NCBI GenBank assembly: GCA_913045265.1 | Contig: CAJWQX010000011.1 | Location: 1 to 58,103, forward strand | Direction of reading: 5' to 3' | Length of the DNA: 58,103 bases | Source: UBA11889 sp002313255 | Lineage (GTDB): Bacteria > Pseudomonadota > Gammaproteobacteria > Pseudomonadales > Azotimanducaceae | In this document: positions 8,296 through 17,994 of the stretch, piece after piece | How the letters are laid out: each line of letters opens with the position of its first letter | How positions within the stretch are numbered: position 1 is the stretch's first letter | Notes under the pieces: generated by a model | Told to the model about the DNA's origin: nothing | Database searches by the model: none | Seen by the model: the letters and a program-made list of their open reading frames with translations, nothing else | Program-made: the position numbers and the translations under genes

Positions 8296-11200
8296 ATGCC
8301 GATACAACGATTGTTGATCGCTAATCGCGGTGAAATTGCGATACGTATAGCTCGAGCGGCCGCTGATCTCGGGATATCTACGGTGGCGGTATTTTCCGAG
8401 GACGATGAGCAAAGTCTGCACACCCGAGTTGCCGACGAATCCTTCGGCCTCTCCGGGATTGGTGCGGGTGCCTATTTGGATGCTGAAGCCATCCTGGCGA
8501 TGGCTGAAAAAAATGGGTGTGACTCGATCCATCCGGGGTACGGGTTTCTGTCGGAGCGAGCCGATTTTGCCGCCGCCTGCGCTGAGCATGGCATAACGTT
8601 CGTCGGGCCGAGCGAATACCATCTGTCGTTGTTCGGCGACAAAGCCCGCGCGCGCGCTGCAGCGGCCGCCGCCGACGTCCCTGTGTTACGAGGTTATGAC
8701 GAGGCGGTGTCGTTAGAACGGGCAGCCGATTTTTTTGGAACGCTCGGCTCCAACGGCGCGATGATGATCAAAGCGATCGCCGGTGGTGGCGGTCGGGGAA
8801 CACGGACGGTTCGCTCGATTGATGAACTGGAGGAGGCGTATACGCGCTGTCAATCCGAAGCTCAAACAGCCTTTGGGTTGGCCGACGTGTACGTCGAAGA
8901 ATTCGTGGAGCAAGCACGTCATGTCGAAGTACAAATTCTGGGTGATCTTCACGGAGGTGTTGTCCATCTCGGTGAGCGGGAATGCAGCGTTCAACGGCGT
9001 AATCAGAAGGTAGTGGAGATAGCTCCGGCGCCTGGGTTGCCCGATTCGCTACGAATGCAACTGATCGATGCCGCCGTGAGATTTGCGTCTAAAGAGGGCT
9101 ACACGAATCTCGGGACGTTCGAGTTCTTGATCGATACATCGGATCAAGGTCACGACTTGCCGTTTGTGTTCATCGAGGCCAACGCCCGATTACAGGTCGA
9201 ACATACCGTGACCGAAGAGGTAACCGGCGTTGATTTAGTCCAGGCGCAAATACGGCTTGCAGACGGCGATTCACTCGCCGACCTGGGGCTCGATGAACCG
9301 CAGGTAGCGATCCCTCGTGGCTACGCCATTCAGGCGCGCGTCAACATGGAAACCATCGTCGCCGATGGATCGGTGCGACCCAATGCTGGGACGCTCAGCG
9401 TTTACGAAGCCCCGAATGGACCGGGTGTTCGAACCGATGGTTTCGGCTACGCCGGGTACAAGACGAGCACGTCGTTTGATTCGCTGTTAGCGAAAGTCAT
9501 CGTGCATTCCGGCAGCACCGAATTCTCGTCTGCGATTACGCGCATGCGTCGAGCGCTTTCCGAATTCCGCATTAGCGGCGTCGAGACCAATATTCCTTTC
9601 TTATTGAACGTTCTCGCTCACGATGACTTTGCGGAAAGTCGGGTTACTACCCGTTGGGTTGATAACAACCTTTCGGAACTTGCCGCAGAACAGGTGAAAT
9701 CGCGGGCTCGTTTCGTTGAGTCCGATGCCTCCGTTGATGGTCATAAGGTGGGTGGTTTCGCAGGTGCTCGCGTAGATACCAGCGATCCGCTCGCACTTTT
9801 TGATCACGATGCCAAAGTCAAATCCAAAGGGTCAAGTGGAGTCGTCGCGGACGACGAGGTGGTTGTCAGGGGTCCCGATGGTGCGGTTGGAATGAGTTCA
9901 CCCATCCAGGGGACAATTGTTTCGATTGACGTGGATCAAGAGGATCAGGTCCGTGCAGGGCAACAAGTGGCTGTGGTTGAAGCCATGAAAATGGAACATG
10001 TGATTCGCTCTGGCATTGATGGAATCGTCCGTGAGATCACCATGTCAGCTGGCGACATCGTGCGTGATGGATACCCGATTGTATTTATTGAAGAAGCCGA
10101 AGTTGACGTCGATCACGTTACCGAAAACGAGCAATTGGATCCCGATTATATTCGGCCGGATCTGGCGGAAAACTATCGCCGCCACGCATTTACCTTGGAC
10201 GAAAATCGACCCGACGCTGTGGCGAAACGATACGGGCGTGGTTACCGAATGCCGCGAGAGAATATCGCCCAACTGATGGATGAGGGCTCGTTCAAAGAGT
10301 ACTGGCCTCTTATCGTGGCCCGTCAGCACAAACGCTTTGATATGGAAACCTTGCGAAAAAACACACCAGCCGACGGCCTTATTGCAGGCATCGGTACGAT
10401 TAACGCCAATCTATTTGATGATGTTGATGCGCGGGCCATGCTTGTGCATTACGACTACACGGTGTTGGCGGGAACGCAAGGTGGTCGCAACCATTACAAG
10501 CAAGATCGAATGTTTGAGTTAGCACATCGATTCAGGATTCCTCTGGTCCTTTTTGGCGAGGGAGGTGGTGGCCGACCTGGGGATGACGGGACCGGACCGG
10601 GCGTCGCGTTCGATACCCACACGTTCACGCAATTTTCGAAGCTCTCTGGACTCGTGCCGATGATTGCGGTGATTAACGGACGCACGTTTGCTGGTAACAC
10701 GGCCCTCGTTGCGTGTTGTGACGTCATCATTGCAACCGAACGAACGACCGTGGCGATGGGTGGTCCGGCAATGATTGAAGGTGGTGGACTCGGAATCTAC
10801 ACACCCGAGGAAGTCGGGCCGATGTCGTTTCAGGTCCCCAATGGTGTGGTCGACATCCTCGCTACGGACGAGGAAGACGCGGTCGAAGTTGCTAAGAAAT
10901 ACCTTTCTTATTTCCAAGGTCGTACCAAGGAATGGGAGGCCCATGACCAGCGCCCGTTGCGCCACGCGATTCCCGAGAACAGACTGCGCTTGTACGACAT
11001 GCGGGAAATTATCCATACCATCGCGGATAAAGATTCCGTGCTAGAAATCCGTGAAAAGTTTGGGGTCGGTGTCATTACTGCGTTCATACGGGTGGAAGGG
11101 CAGCCCATGGGAGTCATTGCGAATAATCCCCACCACCTGGCCGGGGCCATTGATTCTGATGGGGCGGATAAGGGCGCCAGATTCATCCAATTGTGCGACG

Positions 11201-11706
11201 CGTTTGATATCCCAATTCTCTCGCTGATGGATTGCCCTGGCATGATGGTGGGCCCGGACGTCGAGGCCACGGCGCTGGTTCGCCATTGCGTTCGAATGTT
11301 CAATGCTGGAGCGAATCTGACGACACCACTTTTTGGTGTGGTCGTTCGCAAAGCGTACGGCTTAGGCGTACAAGCGATGTGTGGTGCAAGTGCGTTGGTT
11401 GGATTTTTTACTGTGGCATGGCCGACTGCAGAATTTGCCGGCATGAATATTGAAGGGTCGGTCAAGCTCGGCTATCGCAAAGAACTTGCCGCCATTGAAG
11501 ATGCAGAAGAACGCCGCCTGGAGTTCGAGCGTCGTGTGGCAAGTGCGTATGAAGGCGCGAAGGCCGTTAACGCAGGGACTGGGGGCGGATTGGACGACGT
11601 GATTGATCCATGCGATACGCGTGAGTGGATTGCGAGTAGTTTGAAACGATTGCCACCGGTGCCGCCACGAACTGAGAAGAAGTACCCATACATCGACACG
11701 TGGTAG
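8296..11706 (+). CDS. Single-chain biotin-dependent acyl-CoA carboxylase (BC-BCCP-CT fusion)
   Basis: Carboxylates an acyl-CoA using ATP, bicarbonate and biotin, with all three activities on one 1136-residue chain. Residues 1 to about 450 are biotin carboxylase (opening RLLIANRGEIAIRIAR, ATP-grasp glycine loop AGGGGRGTR, FIEANARLQVEH). A biotinyl domain near residues 530-600 carries EAMKMEH, with Lys565 as the biotin site. From about 640 to the end is the carboxyltransferase, with N- and C-halves (for example GGGGRPGDDG and the FRAAGNT-like INGRTFAGNTALV). Most bacteria use separate subunits. The architecture matches single-chain long-chain acyl-CoA carboxylases described in actinobacteria. 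Acetyl-, propionyl- or longer acyl-CoA are all possible substrates. Confidence 0.93.
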   Translation: MPIQRLLIANRGEIAIRIARAAADLGISTVAVFSEDDEQSLHTRVADESFGLSGIGAGAYLDAEAILAMAEKNGCDSIHPGYGFLSERADFAAACAEHGITFVGPSEYHLSLFGDKARARAAAAAADVPVLRGYDEAVSLERAADFFGTLGSNGAMMIKAIAGGGGRGTRTVRSIDELEEAYTRCQSEAQTAFGLADVYVEEFVEQARHVEVQILGDLHGGVVHLGERECSVQRRNQKVVEIAPAPGLPDSLRMQLIDAAVRFASKEGYTNLGTFEFLIDTSDQGHDLPFVFIEANARLQVEHTVTEEVTGVDLVQAQIRLADGDSLADLGLDEPQVAIPRGYAIQARVNMETIVADGSVRPNAGTLSVYEAPNGPGVRTDGFGYAGYKTSTSFDSLLAKVIVHSGSTEFSSAITRMRRALSEFRISGVETNIPFLLNVLAHDDFAESRVTTRWVDNNLSELAAEQVKSRARFVESDASVDGHKVGGFAGARVDTSDPLALFDHDAKVKSKGSSGVVADDEVVVRGPDGAVGMSSPIQGTIVSIDVDQEDQVRAGQQVAVVEAMKMEHVIRSGIDGIVREITMSAGDIVRDGYPIVFIEEAEVDVDHVTENEQLDPDYIRPDLAENYRRHAFTLDENRPDAVAKRYGRGYRMPRENIAQLMDEGSFKEYWPLIVARQHKRFDMETLRKNTPADGLIAGIGTINANLFDDVDARAMLVHYDYTVLAGTQGGRNHYKQDRMFELAHRFRIPLVLFGEGGGGRPGDDGTGPGVAFDTHTFTQFSKLSGLVPMIAVINGRTFAGNTALVACCDVIIATERTTVAMGGPAMIEGGGLGIYTPEEVGPMSFQVPNGVVDILATDEEDAVEVAKKYLSYFQGRTKEWEAHDQRPLRHAIPENRLRLYDMREIIHTIADKDSVLEIREKFGVGVITAFIRVEGQPMGVIANNPHHLAGAIDSDGADKGARFIQLCDAFDIPILSLMDCPGMMVGPDVEATALVRHCVRMFNAGANLTTPLFGVVVRKAYGLGVQAMCGASALVGFFTVAWPTAEFAGMNIEGSVKLGYRKELAAIEDAEERRLEFERRVASAYEGAKAVNAGTGGGLDDVIDPCDTREWIASSLKRLPPVPPRTEKKYPYIDTW

Positions 11707-11723
11707 TTGTTGGAGTCGCTAAA

Positions 11724-12797
11724 TCAGTCCCACGATTTAAGCTCCGGAAGCACCGTTTCTGCATATAAGCGCATACTGGCTTCTGCGTCTTCGTATGCAA
11801 TGCCACCATAGCGAAAGCAGGCGGCCTCTTCGAAGGGGCCTATGACGTCGAAGCGTTCCCGGTACTTTTCCAGCATCTGGTCGGGTGTGCCGTACGCATT
11901 CGCAGCGAGGAATCCGTCGACATACTTGTCGAAACCGATCTCACGCAATTTTGCGGCTTGCTTGCCGTATCCCTGGTACCCCTCCATGTTGTCGAGGTGG
12001 TCACCCATCAATTCATAATGCTCTAAAAGACTCTGGAGATACGTGGCCATGCACTGTTCTGCAACGTCCCGTGCGTGGTCTGGATCGTTGTGGCAAAAGG
12101 TAAAGTCGGCGGTCATGGTTGGCGGTGCAGTTTTTCCTTGGTGATGCTCGTAGCGCTCTCGGTACCGTTCGATGCCAGGGAGGCGACGTTCCCAATGAGC
12201 CTCTGAAAACATAATCATACGACCGCCAACCCGTGCGCATGCTTCGATTGAATCCGTTGAATTCGCGACGGCATAGATTCGATCGTCAAACGAACGTTCC
12301 GGTCGTGGTCGAATTTCGGTTCGAGGTTGAGGATAGAAGGGTCCTTTCCCTTCGATATAACCGCTTTTGAGTGCATTCACGATCATCATGGAAGATTCGT
12401 CGAAGCGCTCGCGCGAAGTATCCATGTCGATGCCGACGAAGGGCGCAAATTCACGACGAGAGAGTCCGCGACCCATTCCGAAACGGACCCGACCCCCGGA
12501 TACGGTATCGAGTAGGGCAACTTTCTCTGCTACACGAAGGGGTTCATTCCAGGGCAGGATGACCGCGGCAGTACCGAGTTTGATATCGGTGGTCCTTCCG
12601 GCGACGAACGCAAGTAGTTCGAGATTGTCTGGGCAGAAGGAATAGTCGAAGAAGTGATGTTCGGTTGGCCAGACCGCGTCGAATCCTAGTTGTTCGGCCA
12701 GTTCGGCGAGACGAAGTTCTTGCTCATAGACCGTGCCGTCGGTGACATTTGCGTCCCAGCCATACGAAGAAAAAATGAGCTGCAGACCTACGTCCAT
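11724..12797 (-). CDS. Luciferase-like flavin monooxygenase
   Basis: LLM-superfamily enzyme of 357 residues, closest in style to LuxA-type FMN-dependent members rather than the short F420 type: PTEHHFFDYSFCPDN near the N-terminus, LGTAAVILPWNEPLRVAEKVALLD, then GGRVRFGMGRGLSRREF. The start at ATG 12797 (MDVGLQLIFSSYGW) was chosen over an upstream frame extension because it has a GGGAGA ribosome site about six bases away and matches family N-termini. The gene is convergent with the acyl-CoA carboxylase (17-base gap) and divergent from an MFS symporter, so transporter and oxygenase may share a regulatory region at 12798-12938. The substrate is unknown. Confidence 0.87.
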   Translation of the reverse strand: MDVGLQLIFSSYGWDANVTDGTVYEQELRLAELAEQLGFDAVWPTEHHFFDYSFCPDNLELLAFVAGRTTDIKLGTAAVILPWNEPLRVAEKVALLDTVSGGRVRFGMGRGLSRREFAPFVGIDMDTSRERFDESSMMIVNALKSGYIEGKGPFYPQPRTEIRPRPERSFDDRIYAVANSTDSIEACARVGGRMIMFSEAHWERRLPGIERYRERYEHHQGKTAPPTMTADFTFCHNDPDHARDVAEQCMATYLQSLLEHYELMGDHLDNMEGYQGYGKQAAKLREIGFDKYVDGFLAANAYGTPDQMLEKYRERFDVIGPFEEAACFRYGGIAYEDAEASMRLYAETVLPELKSWD

Positions 12798-12938
12798 GAG
12801 ATCTCCCGTTTCTGTTCGATACCGATGTAAACGAATGGATGCTGTTCCGAGCCTACCAGAGAGCAGTTGCGTATTGGCACCGGTCTTGAATTTGCGCACA
12901 CTGGCGTGGCGTCGAGGCCATTCGAGGGAGACGACGAC

Positions 12939-14267
12939 TTGCTTTCGAAAAGACAACAGTTCGATTACGCCGTAGGCGACATGGGCATCAATCTCTATTT
13001 CATGTCCGCGATGACGTATTTGTTGTTTTTCTACATCGACGTGTATGGGCTTTCCGCGGAAATCGCAGCCGGTGTTTTTCTGTTTGCGCGCATTGTCGAT
13101 GCAATTACCGACCCCATCATGGGATTTCTAGCGGATCGTACGCGGACTCGCTGGGGTAAATTTCGGCCGTATGTGTTGTTCGGTCCGGTCCCATTGGCTG
13201 TCATTGCGGTGGCGACATTCACTGTGCCGGATTTTGACGAGGTAGGACAAATCATATGGGCGTACGTGACGTATACGCTCTTTGGCATCATCTACACTGT
13301 GGTGACGATTCCGTACGCTGCCCTTAGTGCCGTAATAAGCAATGACTATCAAGAACGATCAGGCTTTACCTCGGTACGGATGATGTTTGCGCTTGCGGGC
13401 GGGGCGATCGTTAGCGTTGGCATGTTGCCGCTGGTCGACGTTTTCGGCGGCGAAGCGATCGGGTTTCAATGGACCATGATTGTGTTTGGCGTGATGGCGA
13501 CATTGCTCTTGTGGCTGACGTTTCGCGGTACCGAGGAGGGTGCGTTTCCGGACGCCACCACCAGTAAAGTCAGTTTCCGCGACAGTGTTCGGGTCGTTGT
13601 GGCGAATGGGCCGTTATGGATCACCATCGCGCTTTTTTGCTTAGGCATGCTCGCGTTCACGTTTCGTTTCAGTACGGCACCTTTTTACTTGAAGTACAGC
13701 ATGGGACGCGAAGATCTTATTCCGCTGTACATGTTGGTCACGCTCGCCGTGATGTTCCCGGGTCTGTTGGCTGTACCTTGGCTTTCCCGAACGTACGGAA
13801 AAGCCGGGGCGGTACGTGTTGGTGCTTTGATCGCAATGGTTGGTGCGGTCGGGTTTTACTACACGCCCGTGAGCGATGTTTGGTTGGTGTTTGTTTGGGG
13901 ATCCGTTTTGGCTATTGGCGGCTCGCCTATCATGGTCCTAGGCTGGGCGATGCTCGCCGACACGGTCGAACATGGGGAAGTGCAAACGGGAATTCGAGCG
14001 GAGGGTGTGGTCTTCTCGACAGCTAGTTTTTTTCAGAAGCTTGCCAAAGCCATCGCGGGATCGGGTATCGCAGCGATGCTAGCTTGGTTCGGTTTTGTCG
14101 CCAATCAAGAGCAGTCGCAAGAAACCGTGGCAGGGTTACTCTTCATGATCGCCGTTTGTCCGTTGGTATTTAATGCGCTTCTGTTTCTCGTTTCCTTAGC
14201 GCATCGCTTGGACGGGAGGCGTCACGCGGAGATAGTCCGCGATCTATCTGAACGCGCTATTGTGTAA
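12939..14267 (+). CDS. MFS glycoside-pentoside-hexuronide:cation symporter family transporter
   Basis: Inner-membrane secondary transporter of the GPH (MelB-like) family, 442 residues with about 12 predicted hydrophobic segments. It has the hallmark opening FDYAVGDMGINLYF and the loop DPIMGFLADRTRTRWGKFRPY, where the Asp and Arg residues typify cation-coupled sugar symport. TTG 12939 is favoured because a GGGAG site precedes it and the protein then begins MLSKRQQFDYAVGD. A longer TTG start at 12867 adds a non-conserved leader. It may import a sugar, but many proteobacterial members sit beside xenobiotic catabolic genes, and the divergent flavin monooxygenase fits that pattern. Confidence 0.87.
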   Translation: MLSKRQQFDYAVGDMGINLYFMSAMTYLLFFYIDVYGLSAEIAAGVFLFARIVDAITDPIMGFLADRTRTRWGKFRPYVLFGPVPLAVIAVATFTVPDFDEVGQIIWAYVTYTLFGIIYTVVTIPYAALSAVISNDYQERSGFTSVRMMFALAGGAIVSVGMLPLVDVFGGEAIGFQWTMIVFGVMATLLLWLTFRGTEEGAFPDATTSKVSFRDSVRVVVANGPLWITIALFCLGMLAFTFRFSTAPFYLKYSMGREDLIPLYMLVTLAVMFPGLLAVPWLSRTYGKAGAVRVGALIAMVGAVGFYYTPVSDVWLVFVWGSVLAIGGSPIMVLGWAMLADTVEHGEVQTGIRAEGVVFSTASFFQKLAKAIAGSGIAAMLAWFGFVANQEQSQETVAGLLFMIAVCPLVFNALLFLVSLAHRLDGRRHAEIVRDLSERAIV

Positions 14268-14279
14268 CCGGGCGATCAC

Positions 14280-14894
14280 TTAAACTGATACGGCGACTTG
14301 GTATCCATCACGCGACGCCAAACGTTCAAAATAGCCGCGCGCGTTGGGATGATCGTTCTCCAACACCTTAAAGCGGTCGGCCAGCATTAACGTATAGCCC
14401 ATCATAATGTCGGCCGCAGAAAACGTGTCGCCGACGAGAAACTCGGTTTTGCCTACCGTGTCGTTCACCGCGTCAAGACAACTGAGAGCTCGAGCGCGCG
14501 CATCCTCAACGACGGCTGGGATTCGCTCGGCTTCCGGTTTCATTACCGTGTGGTGTGCGATGTCGCCGAGTGGGCGAGCAAACGTAGCTTCTGCAAACCA
14601 ACACCACTGCAAATACATCGCGCTTTCTGGCGTTCCGGGTTTCGGCATTAGTCGACCATTGCCGTAGCGATCAAGTACGTATTGAAGCATCGCTCCGGAT
14701 TCAACCATTGTGAAATTTTGGTCGTCCATGGCCGGAACTTTTCCCGTCGGGGATTTCGCGCGCCACTCCGGCGACTGCCGAAAGGTCTGAGAAAAATCGA
14801 TACTCTCAATTTCGTACGGGACCTCAAGTTCCTCGCAGAGCCATATAACGCGCACCGAACGCGTTCCTTGGACGTGGTAAATCTTCACGTGCAC
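14280..14894 (-). CDS. Glutathione S-transferase
   Basis: Cytosolic GST of 204 residues. The thioredoxin-fold N-terminal domain (MHVKIYHVQGTRSVRVIWLC, then GKVPAMDD with the cis-proline and MVESGAMLQYVLDRYG with the Glu-Ser glutathione-binding pair) is followed by an all-helical C-terminal domain containing VGDTFSAADIMMGY, the conserved N-capping box of GSTs. It starts with GTG at 14894. It is convergent with the MFS symporter (12-base gap) and divergent from an acyl-CoA dehydrogenase. Such bacterial GSTs conjugate glutathione to electrophiles or reduce peroxides. Its presence supports a proteobacterial host that makes glutathione. Confidence 0.92.
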   Translation of the reverse strand: MHVKIYHVQGTRSVRVIWLCEELEVPYEIESIDFSQTFRQSPEWRAKSPTGKVPAMDDQNFTMVESGAMLQYVLDRYGNGRLMPKPGTPESAMYLQWCWFAEATFARPLGDIAHHTVMKPEAERIPAVVEDARARALSCLDAVNDTVGKTEFLVGDTFSAADIMMGYTLMLADRFKVLENDHPNARGYFERLASRDGYQVAVSV

Positions 14895-15027
14895 TACCTA
14901 TTTGGCTTAAAAGAAAATAGTTTAATTGAAGTCGGCGCATCCGTCGTATCACCCCGGCCCGATTGTCTGGTCTTTTTCGGCTGGCTAAGGCACGCTCAAT
15001 GGGTTGAAAGATTTGAGGGACCGGTGT

Positions 15028-16239
15028 TTGGGTATCGCGATTGAAGAAGAGAATCATTACGGCTTCCGGTTGTCCGACGAGCTGATCCTTCTCAGGGATC
15101 AGATACGGCGCTTCATGCGCGAAGAAGTAAAGCCGATCGAAGACACCTTGCCTCACGATGCTATTGGTTGCGGTCGTGAAGATCGGATTCGCCTTCGGGC
15201 GATGGCGGAAGCGATGGGGCTCACGCGACTTACCGTTCCTGAGGAGTATGGTGGAAATCCGGTCAGTGCGATGGCTCGAGCGGTGATTGCGGAAGAATCT
15301 TCTAAGTGCCGTCTCGGCGGTTATGCGCCCGCGCTGGGTGCGTTCGGCGGTGGCCCTCCAAACATTATTTGGGGTGGAACACCTGATCAGATTGAACGTT
15401 ATGGAATTCCATGCGTCGAGGGGAAGATGCGTGCTTTTGTCGCCATTACGGAACCAACCGGGGGGTCGGATCCCAGGAACAACATTTCGACGCGGGCCGA
15501 ACGAGATGGTGATGAGTGGGTTCTTAACGGGCGCAAAATGTGGATCACAGGTGCGGAGGGTGCGGATTTCGGTATCCTATTTGCACGCACGCGTGACGGT
15601 ACCGCCGAAGCGCCACCCGAAATCACGGCGTTTATTGTAGAGCCGACATTCTTTGGAATAAATTTTAATGAAATCAAAGTTATACGAGCTTTATCTCCTT
15701 ACGAAATTATCCTCGAAAATTGCCGTGTCCCCGTTGGGAATGTCCTCGGGACTGTCGGTCAAGGTTTTGGCGTGGCACAGAGTTGGTTAGTGGACGCGCG
15801 CATACCTTATGCCGCGGGGTGTATTGGGATGGCGCAAGAGGCACTCGATATGGCATGTGGTTGGGTAAAACAACGACCCACAAGGGACGGCATGTTGGCC
15901 GACAAACAAGCAATTCAGTGGATGATTGCGGATTCAGAAGTCGAATTGAGAGCCGCTCGTATGCTCGTGTACGACGCTGCGTCCAAGGTAGATGCCGGTC
16001 AGTCGGGCAAGGTGGACGCCTCGATTTGCAAACTCTACGGGACCGAAACGGCAGGACGCGTGGTCGACCGCGCCATCCAAATGTTTGGGGGTATGGGCGT
16101 TGCCCAAGAGATGCCGCTCGAGCGGTGGTATCGAGAACTTCGCGTCAAGCGCATTGGGGAAGGACCCTCCGAAGTGCATCGCATGGTGATCGCACGCGAT
16201 AAATTGAGGAACACTAACGGAGGGGTGTATTTTAGTTAG
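15028..16239 (+). CDS. Acyl-CoA dehydrogenase
   Basis: FAD-dependent acyl-CoA dehydrogenase of about 403 residues that introduces an alpha-beta double bond. Motifs in order are FVAITEPTGGSDPRNN (the TEPxxGSD flavin/substrate loop), WVLNGRKMWITGA, MFGGMGVAQEMPLERWYRE and RIGEGPSEVHRMVIAR, the C-terminal region that contacts the adenine ring. TTG 15028 is preferred because GAGGGA lies seven bases upstream, whereas TTG 15004 lacks a ribosome site. No ETF gene is visible in the window. Its stop overlaps the convergent CoA-binding protein gene by four bases. Whether it acts on straight, branched or steroid-like acyl chains cannot be told. Confidence 0.92.
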   Translation: MGIAIEEENHYGFRLSDELILLRDQIRRFMREEVKPIEDTLPHDAIGCGREDRIRLRAMAEAMGLTRLTVPEEYGGNPVSAMARAVIAEESSKCRLGGYAPALGAFGGGPPNIIWGGTPDQIERYGIPCVEGKMRAFVAITEPTGGSDPRNNISTRAERDGDEWVLNGRKMWITGAEGADFGILFARTRDGTAEAPPEITAFIVEPTFFGINFNEIKVIRALSPYEIILENCRVPVGNVLGTVGQGFGVAQSWLVDARIPYAAGCIGMAQEALDMACGWVKQRPTRDGMLADKQAIQWMIADSEVELRAARMLVYDAASKVDAGQSGKVDASICKLYGTETAGRVVDRAIQMFGGMGVAQEMPLERWYRELRVKRIGEGPSEVHRMVIARDKLRNTNGGVYFS

Positions 16240-16718
16240 CGCCCGATGCGTCGGCGGGCAGTGACGACCTCGGTATTAAGCCCCAACCAGTGCATACGCC
16301 CTATATAACGCGCGTGTTCGATTTTGAGGCAACGGTCCATCACGACGTCGAGGCCGGCGTCGGCGGCGATGGCGGCCCCTTCATCACTGATGACTCCAAA
16401 CTGAAGCCATAAAGCTTTGGCGCCAATGGCTACGGCTTCTCTAGCTAGCGCGGGTACGGCGGAGGGATCTCGGAAAACGTTGACGACGTCGACCGCATCG
16501 CCGACGTCGGTCAATGAGTTAAAACATGGCTCGCCGAGGACTTCTTCTTCTCGGGGATTAACCGGGATGATTCGGTAGCCATGTCGTTGCGCGTAATAGC
16601 CCACAAAGTGACTGGCACGCAATGCGTTGGCCGACAAACCGACGACGGCGACGGAGCGACTGGTGTGCAACAGACGCTGTATTGTGGCCGGGTCCTGATA
16701 TTTAATCGTTTTAGGCAA
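16236..16718 (-). CDS. CoA-binding domain protein (YccU family)
   Basis: Small cytoplasmic protein of 160 residues with a Rossmann-type CoA-binding domain: SVAVVGLSANALRASHFVG near the N-terminus, then YRIIPVNP, and VVNVFRDPSAVPALAREAVAIGA followed by LWLQFGVI. This is the succinyl-CoA-synthetase-alpha-like fold of YccU/CoA_binding_2 proteins. It overlaps the upstream metY gene by eight bases on the same strand, which implies one operon. Pairing of this family with O-acetylhomoserine sulfhydrylase is, to my recollection, common in bacteria, and the functional reason is not established. No catalytic residues are recognised. Confidence 0.87.
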   Translation of the reverse strand: MPKTIKYQDPATIQRLLHTSRSVAVVGLSANALRASHFVGYYAQRHGYRIIPVNPREEEVLGEPCFNSLTDVGDAVDVVNVFRDPSAVPALAREAVAIGAKALWLQFGVISDEGAAIAADAGLDVVMDRCLKIEHARYIGRMHWLGLNTEVVTARRRIGR

Positions 16719-17994
16719 AGGCCTGCTCCAAATCCCATTGAAGGTCGTCGAGATCCTCGATCCCGATCGAAAGGCGAATTGTCCCGGGCGCGATACCGGC
16801 TGCTTGCAGTTCGTCGTTGTTGAGTTGTCGGTGGGTGGTACTGGCAGGATGGATGATCAGACTCTTTGCGTCCCCAACGTTGGCGAGGTGTGAGAACAGC
16901 TGCACGTTGCGGATGAAATTCTGACCCGCGCTGCGACCGCCCTCGAGTTCAAAGCAGAAAACGGCGCCGGCGCCGTTAGGAAGATACTTCTCTAACAAGG
17001 CAGCGTTTTCTCTGTAGTGCAACGCGGGATGGCTGACGCTGACGACGTCGGATCGAGCGTCCAACCAAGTTGCTATGCCGAGAGCGTTTGACACGTGTCG
17101 ATCCATCCGGAGCGGTAACGTTTCTATGCCTTGCAGGAAAAGGAACGCGTTGAAAGGACTCATGCATCCGCCTAAATCACGCAGTGTCTCGGAGCGTAGT
17201 TTCATGAGAAAGCCATACATCCCAAATGTTTCGTGGAAAGCGAGCCCGTGATACGCATCGGATGGTTCGGCGATGACGGCAAACTTGCCATTGGACCAAT
17301 CGAAATCCCCGGAATCGATCACCACGCCGCCGATGCTAGTTCCGTGTCCGCCAAGGAACTTGGTCGCCGAGTGAACAACGATATCAGCCCCCCACTCGAT
17401 GGGTCGACACAGGTACGGCGTAGCAAAAGTGTTGTCCATAACCAAAGGTATCGAGTGACGGTGTGCGACCGCGGCGATTCGCTCAATGTCCATGACGTTA
17501 CCACCAGGATTACCGATCGTTTCGCCGAAGAATAGACGGGTCTGTTCAGTCGTAGCGCTATCCCATTCATCGGGATCGTCCGGATCGACGAACGTTAGCT
17601 CGACCGACAATTTCTTGAACAGGTGCTTGAGCTGAGTAATCGATCCGCCGTAGAGCGCTCGTGACGCAACGACATGGTCACCCGGAGAAAGTAATGTAAA
17701 GAACGTGGCGGATTGCGCGGCGAGTCCGCTGGCGAAGGCAACGCCGCCAACGCCGCCTTCGAGGTTTGCGATCCGTTCTTCGAAAGCGGCGACCGTCGGG
17801 TTCATGATCCGCGAATAGGTATTGCCATATTCCTGCAAGTTAAAGTAAGCGGCCGCGGATTCGGGATCCTCGAAAACGTAACTGCTCGTTTGAAAGATGG
17901 GGACTGCACGAGCACCGGTTTCAGGTTCCGGCCGAGCTCCCGCATGTAAGGCTCGTGTCCGAAAACCAAATTGCCGGTCCGGTAAATCTGTCAT
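16711..17994 (-). CDS. metY: O-acetylhomoserine sulfhydrylase (Cys/Met metabolism PLP enzyme)
   Basis: PLP-dependent enzyme that makes homocysteine from O-acetylhomoserine and sulfide. The 427-residue length fits MetY rather than the shorter MetB/MetZ. The N-terminus FGFRTRALHAGARPEPETGARAVPI is cut to its core here: TRALHAGARP followed by ARAVPIFQTSSY. The PLP-binding core is SATKFLGGHGTSIGG, with the internal-aldimine lysine in SATK, and the C-terminus has IHPASTTHRQL. It is the first gene of a two-gene minus-strand operon with the CoA-binding protein. Upstream, 79 bases separate it from the divergent putative selenoprotein. I did not recognise a SAM riboswitch there. Confidence 0.93.
   Translation of the reverse strand: MTDLPDRQFGFRTRALHAGARPEPETGARAVPIFQTSSYVFEDPESAAAYFNLQEYGNTYSRIMNPTVAAFEERIANLEGGVGGVAFASGLAAQSATFFTLLSPGDHVVASRALYGGSITQLKHLFKKLSVELTFVDPDDPDEWDSATTEQTRLFFGETIGNPGGNVMDIERIAAVAHRHSIPLVMDNTFATPYLCRPIEWGADIVVHSATKFLGGHGTSIGGVVIDSGDFDWSNGKFAVIAEPSDAYHGLAFHETFGMYGFLMKLRSETLRDLGGCMSPFNAFLFLQGIETLPLRMDRHVSNALGIATWLDARSDVVSVSHPALHYRENAALLEKYLPNGAGAVFCFELEGGRSAGQNFIRNVQLFSHLANVGDAKSLIIHPASTTHRQLNNDELQAAGIAPGTIRLSIGIEDLDDLQWDLEQAFA

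Noticed and set aside
8134..8622. 162-residue minus-strand frame over the start of the acyl-CoA carboxylase
   Set aside because: It is antisense to the conserved biotin carboxylase N-terminus and shows no domain.
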